This document shows positions 1-12,100 of a stretch of DNA of 64,000 nt, piece by piece; the stretch's first letter is position 1; each line of letters starts with the position of its first letter. The translations under genes and the position numbers were made by a program. Source of the DNA: Nautilus pompilius (Eukaryota > Mollusca > Cephalopoda > Nautilida > Nautilidae); assembly GCA_018389105.1 (NCBI GenBank), contig JACATO010000095.1, forward strand, positions 238,501-302,500. The letters run 5' to 3'. Below the pieces are notes generated by a model, which saw nothing but the letters and a program-made list of their open reading frames with translations, had not been told where the DNA came from and searched no databases.

Positions 1-2761
1 TTGAAAAGGGTGGTGTAGGTAGTGTCACACGTGTTTAAAAACTAAGTAAGTGCCAGTCCCTTAAATCCACCAGTTGTGTGTGGATGGTGGTTGGTTTTTT
101 CTAAAATATACGTCTTTTCATCTTAGTTGTAAAATGTGTCAGAAAAACCAAATGGCACTGGCTAATATTTAGTAGTAAATGTGCCATTGAGTTCAGAATC
201 CAAATTGAGGAGAGCCTCTCTTCATCTGTGGAACCTCAAGTGAAGGAGATTGACTGGACTTGAGTCGCCACCAACCAGGTTAACCATGTAAAGGCGGGTG
301 GCCAAGACACAATAATGTAAACAAAGAATATTTGTGTGAATGATACAGCAAAAGCCTGATGGTGTGGAGTCAACTTAAAGAACATAGATTGTTCTTGTCT
401 TCTGTGGAATCTGCATAAATGTTCAGATCTACTGTCTTGTCATTTTAAAAAGCTTGAACAATGAAGTTTTAGAAAAATAGTTATATATATATATTTTTTT
501 TTTTCCTATTTAACACAATTTAGTTGAATTAACTATAGATAGAGGTTGGAACCTGAAGTATACCTTGTTGTATTTAGTAACTGAATTAACACAAACTTTT
601 CAAGTTAAAGTTAACTTTGAACAAAAGGAAGCCTAAAAGAAAAGCAGAATAAATAAAATTTGATTCCAAATTTCTTTATCTTGGAACATCAGAAAAAATT
701 TTTTAAATTGTCAGATCAGCTTTGATTGCAGGGTATTTTCTCTTGCTCATTAGTAAATGGTGGGAGAAAAAGTCTTTAATTTGCTATTTTGTAGTTTGTA
801 ACATACTAATTGTGAAGATTTTTTTGAAGTAGTTTTGTTGTGCAGTAAGATTGATTGGCCATTCTAGTAGTTAAACCACTTATGTTGTACATATGTAGTA
901 AGTTCACTGAGGAACTTGTAGGCTGTGATTACTTGTTGAAAGAATCAGTCCCAAGTTGTGGTGCTTACATTGGTAATAAGGTTGCATGGCAGGGATTATT
1001 ATAACTGTTCTTATTTTTCTTGTCATGGGATGAAATCACATCACCCAGAATAGACATATGTGCTCGGTTCTCTCTCTGTGGCATGTGCTGCAGCATCCGT
1101 AGGAGATCTACAGCCAGAAGCATTTCCACCATAACTCAGGTGAGATCCTGAAAAGGTAGGTTTAATGGTATTCCCAAGACAAACTCATGCTGAAGAATCT
1201 CAGTAGGGACATCAGTCTACTACTGATGTCTCTGCTAGAACCCTTCAAACTTAAATGTTTGAGGAAACTGGAGAAAACCCTTAAGGACAGCTGGTGAAGA
1301 AATCTGGCTAGGAAGGGGTTAGCCAAACCAGATGACTGATCCAGTGGAATTTGAATCTGGCCCTTGACTTTAGCTGTCCAGTACTCTAACTGGGTGTGTC
1401 AGCCTGTATTAAAATTAAAATGATTTCATCTTTAAAAATGTGAAATAATACCTTATTTCCAGCCCTTATTTTTGTCAATGATAGTTAAATGATTACTAGG
1501 AGCTTGATTTACCTGTACTAAAAAAGATAATAAACGGGAATGGTCTTGAAATCCTTATTTGATGTGTTCTTTAAATTGAGTCAGAAATATTCACAAAATG
1601 TTTTCTCACAGACATTAACAATGGGGAAGATTGAGACAATTATAACAAACAAAAAAGAGAATGAAATGGACAGATTGAGTACCTTGTTATCTGGATGGTG
1701 GGATGAAAGAAATTTATTAAGTAGAAAAGAAAAATACCTAACCTGATGTGATGGAATCAATTTGCCAGAGTAAATCAGAGAGAAATTAAAATGTAAATGG
1801 CCAGCGAGACAAATTGAATTAAATAGTATCTGTCAGCCGGATTAAAAAAAAAAAACAAATAGGAAATTACTTGAGAATATTATTTAAATTAGAAAAGTAA
1901 TTGTGTCCCATGACAATTTTCTTGTACAATGGGTAAAGTAGATATTTTGTCATACAGTCAAGTTTTGGGTGTTAAAGTGCACACAGGTTCTGAAATGTTT
2001 CTATCTGTTGAGAATATGGAGAAAACATTCCCACAATGCAGCACTCTGAAAGCTGACAGATGTGTGAGATCTACATTGTCAAATCCCTTTAATTATTTAC
2101 AAATAAAGACTCTGTTTCAGCTCCGAGAGACCCACTTCTCCATTTTAATGAAAATCACTGATCCACAGAAATGAAATCATTGTCACAAACACCACAAATT
2201 GGTGATTCTGAGGACAGTTATGTGGGGGGTGGGGGTGGTATTTTAAGTTTAACTCCAAAACAGAGAACCCCATCGGCCATTCTAATTGCATGATCACTGT
2301 TCTAAACCATTTTGTTTTTTCTTAATAATGGAGACTTTCTGTTTATCTTTTTTGTATTATACATGAAAGATAAACTCCAAATGTTCAGTGTCTGTTTAAT
2401 TTTGTTTGAAAGCCAAATATCATTTATCTGATAAGGATAATAATTAAACATTATGAAACTTCTAAGTTAATGCTAAAAGTACAGCAGATATAAATGTGAA
2501 AATCCCCATAGTACAATAATACATTAGATCTCACCTTGAACTACATCCATACACTGTAGTAAGTGTATATTCACCAGTGAAATATTCTACACAAATCAAT
2601 TTGTTAGTGGATATATGTACATTTACATTAGCATATGACTGTTAGAACATTGATACATGCAGAAAGACTATTTGTTTGTTAATTTTTCTATAGAAATATC
2701 CTTTTACGCTTCATGAGTCTACAATTAGACTGCCAATGTATGTATAATTTTTCTTTTTCAG
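1..2761. other. Non-coding stretch left of the plus-strand gene
   Basis: No convincing coding exon is visible. The open frames here are short, AT-rich and lack family motifs. The stretch presumably holds intron and possibly earlier exons of the plus-strand gene whose last exons begin at 2762. It contains a tRNA-like SINE (about 1255-1410) and a short G-rich run near 2223-2236. Confidence 0.5.
1255..1410 (-). repeat. tRNA-derived SINE-like repeat
   Basis: Read on the minus strand, a box-A-like segment (about 1375-1397, containing GTTAGAGTACTGGAC) is followed by a box-B-like segment (about 1346-1360, CCAGATTCAAATTCC). The spacing is that of an internal RNA polymerase III promoter. No intact tRNA cloverleaf is evident. 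The ends of the repeat are approximate. Confidence 0.4.
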
Positions 2762-5700
2762 AAAGCCTCATTGTTTTGGTAAATCCCAGGAATCCACCAG
2801 TCAGAAATGCTCTTTCAGAGGCTCTGCTGGAAGCTGCCCATTATTTAGCAAGAGGACAAAAGTTCTGCCTGGAGGTAAGGCTGTTGGTGGCAAAAGAGCA
2901 AGAAGTTGTGAAAGAATCTAAACATCTTGTGTATGTGCTTGAAGGCTTTGATGCAACCATGTGAAGATTGCAGGAAAGTTGCATTTACTCTACATCTCTA
3001 TGAGAAGGATAAAATAAGAATGTTTTTTCTGTTGTCGATGATTTATTCATTTTTGCTTAGATATCATCATGAAACTCATTTGAAATCTTTGACCATCAGA
3101 TTCCTCACTGCCATATTGTTCGTGATCATTTTTTCTGAAATGTTATAATTAGCAACATTTTTGTACTTTCAAACTATTCAGTGTGAAGTCACAATGGTCA
3201 GTATAGGGTTCCTGTATTTTTTTTTTAGGTAGATGTGTCTGATGCTGTGTACAGCTGGTGCCAAGAGAAGATGCTCCCTTTAGCCACCTGTGATGAGTTC
3301 AGTTCCACACGGGCACATGATGCTCGATTCTTCGTCACTAACCATGGTGTGTACAAGCACTGCTTCAACTGTAACATTCACTGGTGCCTCTTCTTCAGCA
3401 TCTGCTGGCTCATGGCAGCACCTTGCTACTTTGTAAGTTACAGTTTAGACTAATTTATGTTAGTGATTACACCAAGGACAGCTGCCTCAACATCAGCAGA
3501 ACCGTTACACACAAATGAAAAGTTCATTATCCAGATCTTTAAGAAGTTGGTTCTTTGTTTGAATCACCAGTTAGGCCCAATCTAGACTAAACTTACAGTC
3601 TTCCATTAACTACTAAGATATTTTAGGGGGAATGAAAGTTCATTTTCAGAAACTTGTTTGATTATGTAGATCTCCATAGTATTTTCTCAGTTCTTTGGAG
3701 ATTTACCCGCAGTATGCATATCCCCACTGACAGATTCAAAAACAAATCAGTGAGGTTGAGATGCCTTGTCGACCATCATCCAGTTGCTTCAGCAGCATAT
3801 AAGTTTGCAGACTTTGGTACAATATAAGTTTGGATTACTCTTGTTCTTTCTCAAATTTATAAAATCGCTACATACATGATATTGCTGAAAAATGCTGTGT
3901 AGTTATAAATAACTGGCATTAAAGATAAGATGATTGTAGGATTTGTTTATATGTCACCTATTTGAGATGGCAGAGTTGAATACGAGGTGTATCAGAAAAG
4001 TAACAGAACTTAGTGTGCTGTGTGAGTTATGAGTTGGGTAGGGATTAGCGGGTTGAATCACAGTGTGATGTAATATCAGAGGAGTATATAACTGCGATCT
4101 CAGCAATCTGCAGCCATTGTGTTTTTTCACGTGCTTTTGTTAACAGCTCCTCAATTTTAGGCCGTCAAGCGATGGGCACAGAGCAACGAGCCAACCTGAA
4201 GTTTCTGGTCCGGCTGGGGGAAACTCCGTCAGAAGCACTCGGACTACTGCAGCAAGTATACGGAGATGAGACGATGTCGAGCTCACGGGTTTTCAAGTGG
4301 CACGAGGACATGGAAGACGACCCCAGAAGTGGAAGGCCTTCAACGAGCAGGACTGAGGCCAACGTTGAGTGCGTGAGGCAGGTGATGCGTGGCGACCATC
4401 AGCTGACTGCTCGGCTGATCGCAAGTGAGCTGGACATGAACTGCGACAGCGTCTGGAAGATTATCACCAAAGATTTAGACATGCGGAAGATCTGCGTGAA
4501 GATGGTGCCAAAGCTGCTGAACGATGACCAGAAGGAGCGGCGCATGCAGGTGTCAGGACATCCTCGAGCGTCTTGAAACCAAACCATACTTGCTGGGGAG
4601 AGTCATCACCAGTGATGAGTCATGTATCTTTGAGTATGACCCGGAGACCAAGCATCAGAGCCTTCAGTGGAAGAGGCCGAAGAAAGCAAGACAGTCGAAG
4701 TCCAAAGTCAAACTCATGTTGATCGCGTTCTTCGATGTGAGGGGCTTCATCCACATAGAGTTCTTGCCACAGGGCCAGACGATCAACCAGCATGTCTACA
4801 AAGAGATCCTGTGGCGTTTGCTTCGTTCAGTGTGTGAGAAGAGGTGAGAGATGTGGCAGGACAACTTGTGGCTGCTTCACAACACCCTGAGCATCCGACA
4901 GTTCCTTGATGAGAAGAACATCGCCGTGTTGGAGCAACCTCCCTACTCACCCGACCTGGCTCCGTGTGATTTTTTTCCTTTTCCCCAAGCTCAAGGGGGT
5001 CATCAAGGGGACCCATTTTCCGGACATGGAAGCCATCAAGAGGGCCTTGACGACGGAGCTGCAGAGAATCCCGGGAGAATCCTTCGAGGAGTGCATGGAG
5101 GCGTGGCGGAGAGGGATGGGAAAGTGCGTTAGACTTGAGGGGGATTATTTCGAAGGGGGAAAACTTGTAGTTTGGATTTGACACAAATTATTTGTGACCC
5201 CAGTCCTGTTTCTTTTCTGACACACCTCATATAGTGTATTAGCTACATTCGCACAGAACCCCTTCATTGAAAGGTTGACAGCAATAGGATTGGCTTTGTA
5301 CTCTGATAAGCAATTTTAAAGTTGTTTCTGGATTAAACCACTAACAAGTAGTAACATTGTGGACTCCATGGTTGATTTGAGTAAATACTCTGTTTACATA
5401 AATGAATCAAGAATGCTTTTTTTTTTTTAGGTGAGTACTTATCATTTTGCATGTCACTGGTTTTTAGATTTTCTATTTTTACTTTCAAAAAATTTTAAAC
5501 CACCACCTTTTTCAGGGGGTTATTGTCCCTTTTCTTTCATCTAAAAACACCATATTTCCCTTGCAATGTTTGCTTTGTTTCAGCTTTACCGCAGAATAAC
5601 GTGTCAGGATTTCCATATTAACTTGTCAGGACAGATAACAATCTTGTCACTTCATCCAACCCAGTCCAGCCAACTAGGTAGGTATCCAGTACATTCTACC

Positions 5701-5878
5701 TTTTTAAGAATTAAACTGTACACGTCCAATGGAGGAGACTGGGACGTGGTCTGGCCTTTCTGCCAAAGGCATGCAATAGCTGGATGTTTTACTAGCAGAC
5801 CTCAGCAATATTATCTGAATTACAATGAGATTTTCTTATTTTTCTATTTCAGAAATGTGCACAAATGAAAGAATCTAA
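2762..5878 (+). CDS. Unrecognised membrane protein, C-terminal part (4 exons)
   Basis: I do not recognise this gene. Four exons with good GT-AG borders join in one frame: 2762-2874, 3229-3432, 5584-5677 and 5853-5878 (stop TAA at 5876-5878). They encode the last 144 residues; the 5' part must lie further left. Exon 1 gives an Asn-Pro-Arg-Asn-Pro-Pro motif followed by a probable amphipathic helix. Exon 2 gives a charged, aromatic stretch containing DEFSSTRAHDARFF, then a Cys-rich hydrophobic segment (WCLFFSICWLMAAPCYF) that continues into exon 3 as LYRR. This looks like one transmembrane helix with basic residues after it. The tail ends MCTNERI. The layout (soluble region, single helix near the C-terminus) suggests a membrane-anchored protein. 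A very distant resemblance to TMEM151-type proteins crossed my mind but is not supported. A mariner element occupies the intron 3433-5583. The gene converges on SKIC3. Confidence 0.6.
3983..5229 (+). mobile_element. Mariner-family transposon, inactivated
   Basis: About 1.25 kb bounded by TA target duplications (3981-3982 and 5230-5231). The imperfect terminal inverted repeats are about 28 bp: left CGAGGTGTATCAGAAAAG..., right (reverse complement) TGAGGTGTGTCAGAAAAG.... Inside is a mariner transposase starting at ATG 4172, with an N-terminal helix-turn-helix region (QVYGDETMSSSRVFKWHED) and the signatures TSDES, YDPETK and YSPDLAPCDFF. It is dead. There is a frameshift near 4550, an in-frame TGA at 4845-4847, loss of the block carrying the second catalytic aspartate (LLHNTLS replaces the usual HHDNAPAH region), and another frameshift near 4970 in a T-run. 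It sits in an intron of the plus-strand membrane-protein gene, in the same orientation. Confidence 0.93.
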
Positions 5879-6063
5879 TTGTGATCACGAACAACCGTGG
5901 GTTTGCCAGTACTGCTGCTTCCTCACTTCTCAAACTCCGATTAGATAACATTTAGCTGTTTCATCAATAATGATGCAGCTACTTTCATGATTTTTCATTA
6001 CTGAATTATTTTGAGCACAGAAGAAAGAGATTCCAATAGGTTAATTGAAGTGCAACAAAGATC

Positions 6064-6069
6064 TTTAAT
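6064..6069 (-). terminator. Possible poly(A) signal of SKIC3
   Basis: On the minus strand ATTAAA lies about 60 bp downstream of the SKIC3 stop codon. It is a common variant hexamer at a plausible distance, but no other element supports it. Confidence 0.35.
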
Positions 6070-6131
6070 ATGTTTCTGTTAATCCATTAACTTACACCTA
6101 ACAGAAATGCTGAGTGGCAGGGCTCATCTTC

Positions 6132-9100
6132 TCACCAGTCTGAAATATTTACTGTGTTGGCTTTCTCCAGGCCCCGATAAAGGCTGACAGTCACTTGGTC
6201 ACCCACAACCTCTGCATGTTTGACCAGTTTCTGTAAAATCCAGAGAAAGCATTTTATAAATAAAGATCATTAACTCTCTGTAAATCACCTGGGGTGTGCA
6301 TTTACATTACTCAGCACAGTACCTTTCTCAATATAATTCTTTGAAGCAAGACTACATCTGTACTGTTTTTAATTCAGATGATACTGATAGCATAGAAAAA
6401 TAGTCATTCTTGCTCACTGTAATTAGTACCATGTTCCCGTGATTTCTAAAACAAACAAACACTATCCTTTTTTCTGAAGGAAAATTTAAGCAACCCTCAA
6501 GATTAATGGCATAGGTATCTGGTACTTACAAATTATTTCACAATGTGTTAATAAAAGATGCTCACCTTGAGTAGGGATAGATTCTCCTTTGACTTGAAGA
6601 GGCCAACCACCAGCTGCTGTCTTGCTACTGATGTGTTGATCCCTAGAGAATCCCAATCATCCATCACTTGTTGCAGACAGTACTTTCCAAAACTGACAGA
6701 GCAAGAAAAAAGCCAGCATGACTACTCCACATACGTATGGTAGACATTTTTAAAACTTAACAGGCTAATGTAAAAGTATCGGAGTAAAAACATCTGCTTG
6801 GTGCTGCAGCGTATTTAGACCAGTTTACACAGCCCAGTAAGTATATGTGCTGTGTCAAGTCTTTTTACCTGAAGTTTTCCCTCAAACTGACAATCCCTTG
6901 CATCAGGTTCACAGCTGGATTGAAGGGGTCAACTTCTAGTATTTCTTGTACTGTTTCCGTGAACATGTAATGAGATCTACTGTTGGAATCTTTCTCTACC
7001 TGAAAACAACAACAAAGGATGATATAATGGTAAAATAACATACAGTAAAGTATTCTAGAAATGCCTGTTAAAAATTTCATTTTCCTTGTCATGAAATAAA
7101 ACATTCTTTAAAAAGTTGGGGGGGGGTTGTTTTTAAACCAACCAAAGAGATCATTTAAATTCAAAATGTCAGCCGTTGCAATGCAAAAATAATATTTACT
7201 ACCATTCATATGGCCATATACCCTCCAACCTTTGACCGGCTGGCAGAGTGTTCGTTTCCCTTGTCATCCCACATCACAGAGAACCTGATCATAGTTTATG
7301 AAATCAAACCTCAAAGAAATGAAAACAGCTATAAAACCACTCATGGTTATTCTGTTACAGTAATGGAGAGCAGATGGATTTGAGTTAGAAATAAGGGAAG
7401 GACCAACCATGAGTTTCTTAAATGAGCAAAGAGCCATCCGGATCAGTAGGACCAGCTTCCCTTGTTTTGCACTGCAAATTAAAATAAACAACATTAAGCA
7501 TATGTTCAGGTAAAAAAAACAGAATATCTAAGTTTATATGTAGTGTACTCTGTTATAAAAAGTATGGAGAAATCCTTTATTTAGGGTCCATGCAGAGTTG
7601 GCCAACAGGGACCATAAAAATTAGAATACATAAATCCAAAAGACTTAACTATACTGGATCAAAGCCTAGTTTATACCAGTAGATGAGTAAGAAATCAGCA
7701 GAGATTTCCCTAACTACACGGCTGTTAAATTTGTTTCAGCATGACCAGCCTGTCTATAAAAATAGTCTTTATTACAATTATAGCTACTTTTATATTGGAG
7801 AACTATAGTTACAAGTCTGTCCAAGGAATCAATAAGCTGCTGAAGACGTATTTATCCAGCATTATATCTCTAATTCTTTTAAGCTGGCCCTGCTTGTATT
7901 TTTTTGGTGTTATGTACCCAGCTACAGCAAAAGTCTTGCATAAAAATTACTAGATTTAGAAAATGGGTTCTTATTTTGTAGAGATTAGTAACTATTGTAA
8001 GTTTTCTGTTTTAATTGAAAGGTATCAGTGTCTTTAAACGATTTATAACACTAAGATCCATTTTGTAATTGCACAGTCAAAATTTAAATATTTTGCAAGA
8101 AATCTGCATGTGCAAAAGTGTTGCATAAACTACAAAAAAATTAGAGTATATATTTTGTGCTATAATAGTTTAGGATAGTAGAATATAAATATGAAAAACT
8201 GTCATTTTCCACTATTCTGATTCATTTTTGTTCAATACAGTGATGCTGAGAGCCTGATATTTGACCGCCGAACAGTGGGCCACAATCATTCGCATGAAAG
8301 AAGATGGTGAAACTGAATGGGTCATTGCGGATCGTATCGGTTGCAATCAGTCGACGATATCTCGCACTCTGAAACGTTGGAAAGCCGATGGGAGCCTAAT
8401 TTCGAAATGCAGAGCTGGCAGACCACAGAAAACGATGGCTTGACAGGATCGTCTGATCTCCCGCATATCGAACTCAGACCGATTCCGCACTTCCACCGAC
8501 ACCCAGACAGCCTTGTCAAGGCACCATGGGATCCAGTTGGCCTCGTGCACCATCAGACAGTGTTTGATCTACATGGGACTGTTCGGGTGATCAGCACAGA
8601 AGAGGCCGTTCATCAGTCTGGACAATCATTGAAAGGGACTGCAGTGAGCTCATGACCATATCCACTGGACTATAGCCCAGTGGTCGCAAGTGTTGTTTTC
8701 TGACAAAAGCAAATTCATGAGGGTCCACTCGGCAGGTCGGATGTACGTTCGGTGATCGGTGTCCAAGAAATACGATCCTAGTTGCACTCGACCAACTCTG
8801 CAGGCAGGGGGAGATTCGGCCATGGTTTGGGGCTGTTTTCAATCATCCGGTGTCAGTCCATTGCATCAATTGGAGTGTCGAATGAATGCTCATGACTATG
8901 CTAAGATCGTCTCAGACATTGTTGCACCGTATGTGTGACCGCATGCTCCTAGTGGCCATCTATCAGCAGGACAACGCCCCCATCCACAAAGCTAGGAGTA
9001 TCAAGGCCTTGATGGCAGAGTTGCAAATCCCCATCCTCGACTGGCCGGATCTCAATCCCATCGAAAACATTTGACACTCGATTAAACTCAGCGTTGGTGC

Positions 9101-12100
9101 CAAAAAACCAAAAAATAAAACCGATTTGAAACAGAAAATCGAGAAAGTCTGGTCGGAGTTCAGTAGTGACAATTGTCAGCGTTTGGTAGCCAGCATGCCT
9201 CATTGATGTGAACAAGTTATCAAGAATTTCGGATATTGTACTCATTATTGATAGATCTGATCACTTTCTGCATAATTGGAATTGAATCTGAATTGATTAG
9301 ATATCTGTCTAGATTTTATGCAACACTTTTGCACACATTGATTTGTTGCAAATGATTTTCTAAAAATTATAACTTTTGTTTTGATATTATTGAAATAGAT
9401 GTACAACAGTAATATAGAAATACTTTAATGAACAAGATTTTATAACAGCTGCTTTCAACAAAATACGAGCTAATTTACAGGAAAAATTATTTTTATGCAA
9501 GACTTTTGCACCCTGCTGTACTATTGTGTCTGTCTGTCTGTCCAGTTCTTGACCTTCAGAAAATTGAATGCAACAGGGGATATGATCATGGCAACAAATG
9601 CCTGATAGTTTAATGTAGAAAAAATAACTGGCAAGCGATTGCGAGTGAGTGAAAATAATTAACCATACAGAATGTGGAGGACTTCCATGCATAGTTATCT
9701 GGTATGGGAGTGAGGCTATAGGTACGCGCTAGATTTGATTTACGTCATGACTGCTTTATTTCACTTGATTGTTCAAATTATCAGTTTTCCCAATCATATT
9801 ATACTTACAAGATAAATAGTTTATTCCACTACACACACTTGTCCACAAGTAGAGGATATACTAGACCCCCAATGCATGCAAACAGTTTGTTTTTTAAAAA
9901 GTTAAAAAGAAAGCGCACCTTTCAGACTGTGCTGAATGCAAGCACTGACTGGCAATAAACTCAGCTTCACTTTCAAGACCGTGGTGCAGGTACAATTCCA
10001 CAAGTAGCTGAAAACAGAGAGGCAGTCAGGTATAACCCAAGAATGAAACAGTTGCTTAGATCTCCTGCTTCTTGACAGAAACAATTACTGGTAATATTTA
10101 AAAGTAAATTACAAAATTAACATAGAAAGAAAACTATTTCTCTTATAAAGTTGTGTAATTTCAAAATATGGAAAGAATAATTTCAGACTATTATAGGAAA
10201 ATGGTTTCTTTTGGATGGAAGCGTTTTTATTTGGCTTGTGAAAGTAGGAGATCACAAGGAGGGGATTAAACCTGGAAAATAATTGTGTTTAAGGGTTTCG
10301 AAATTAAACAGCTAACTGCAGTAACACACTTCATTAAATATCATCTTGGTAAAGAGTAACTACTTACTGACCAGCAGGAATGAACACCTGTTCATCAACA
10401 GAGGACTGAAAGAAACTTTATCAAGTACTGAATCTTCAACAGACCTGCCAGTAAAACAACTGTCCTCCTCCCTCAACAACACCTCTCCTCACTACATCCA
10501 CATCTCTCTTGATGGCTCCATCAACAATAATTGCAAAAGCAGCTGTATCTGAGGCTGAGAGCTGAGGTAGTTTCAACAGCTAGAAGAAAACAAAAAATCT
10601 TGGCTTCTTGCCATAATAAACATGCAATGGATGGATGTGTTTATACCGGTTTACAAAATAATATGAAAACCACACTCTCCCATGAATTATTAAAACTAAG
10701 CACATAACGATCATTTACCTTAGCAACAGATAACTTGGCCGCCTTCACTTTCCCAACAATCAACAGAGTTAAAATATATTCCTTCCACAGCCACAGTGTC
10801 AGAACCGGTGAATTTGATGAATCTACAAATAGCACAGAAAAAACAAAGTCATAAATACATCAAAAGTATTTCTATCAAACCAAATTTTTTGAGCTTTCAA
10901 AACATTCTTTAAGAAAGAATCTTGACATTCCCCAGTAAATCTCAGAGATGACGACAAACAAAAACCACTGCCAGTCATTGTTAAGTGTTTACGCTGTGGT
11001 CATATTTTTTCAATTTCCTCCTCTTTAAAATGAGTATGCATGCAGACAGTTTTCTAACTCTCAATGTGCCAGAGATAACACAACACACACCTGTCGACTG
11101 TAAAAGATCGTGCAGGTAGGACAGTTCTACATGGAAGAGGTCTAGTGACTGCTGGGTACATTGGCGGACAAGGGCCTCAGCGTGGATAGCAGCTACCAGG
11201 TTGATGAGGCAGTTTCTATCATCTGAGAAACCAAAAAAAAAAAACAAACAATTTTTAAACTCGTCATTTTTCTCCAAAAGGAGAATTGCTGTTATTCTTG
11301 AGAAAAGCAGTAAACTGAACTAAACTGAAAGCGAAATAGAAGACTGTGAAAGTCCTTAGGTAGAAAATAGTAGTGCATTATTACTCTTATAATATATTAT
11401 AGCGTAAAGTTACCTGGATGGGCATGGTAGGCCTTCATTGCCACAGAGTAAGCATTCCTGTTGCAGTTTCTAACTGAGTGGGCACCAGCAGCTAACTGAC
11501 TCTGACCCAGAAGAGCTGCGCTGGACTGGAAAAGGATAAAAAATGAAAGTGAACAGTATCCATGGTACAGCAGTTTTAAAATAAAGAAAGAACAACAGCT
11601 CTACTGAGACATTCTGGCAAACCTAGAGGTACGAGGCTCTCGTCATTTGTACACCTGACCCTGACTCACCCGACTGATGGTTTTCTCCAGCATTTGGCCA
11701 TACTGAACGCAAGCTGCTGCCAGGTGTGCCTCCTCAGGGATGAACTGCATCAGCACCTTGCCGAGGAGAACCCACAATGACACATTCCCCGGATGTTTAT
11801 GGACAGCTTTCTGTATCAGATTCTTTGCAGTTTTTAAATTTCCCTTAATAAAAAAAAAAAAATTATTAAAATTACTATTAAAGTAACCAGGGATCATGAG
11901 GAAAGTAATCTGCATTATGGACCCTCTCTAGATTAATTAATTAAAACCAAAAGATTAAGCATAAGGTACTTAGAAATTCACTCTCTGTAACAGAATTCTT
12001 CAACATGTGCATGCACACACTCTGTCACGCTCCTTATTTACTAATATGTTGCACAAGAAACAACCCTTAAGAAAAAGTCTGTATAGCTGTTACTAAACCA

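Noticed and set aside
1049-1139. Possible plus-strand exon (CCCAG acceptor, CAG|GTGAGA donor, one open frame with several Cys and Arg)
   Set aside because: The acceptor lacks a good pyrimidine tract, and its end phase (0) does not fit the phase needed by the exon at 2762, so another unseen exon would be required.
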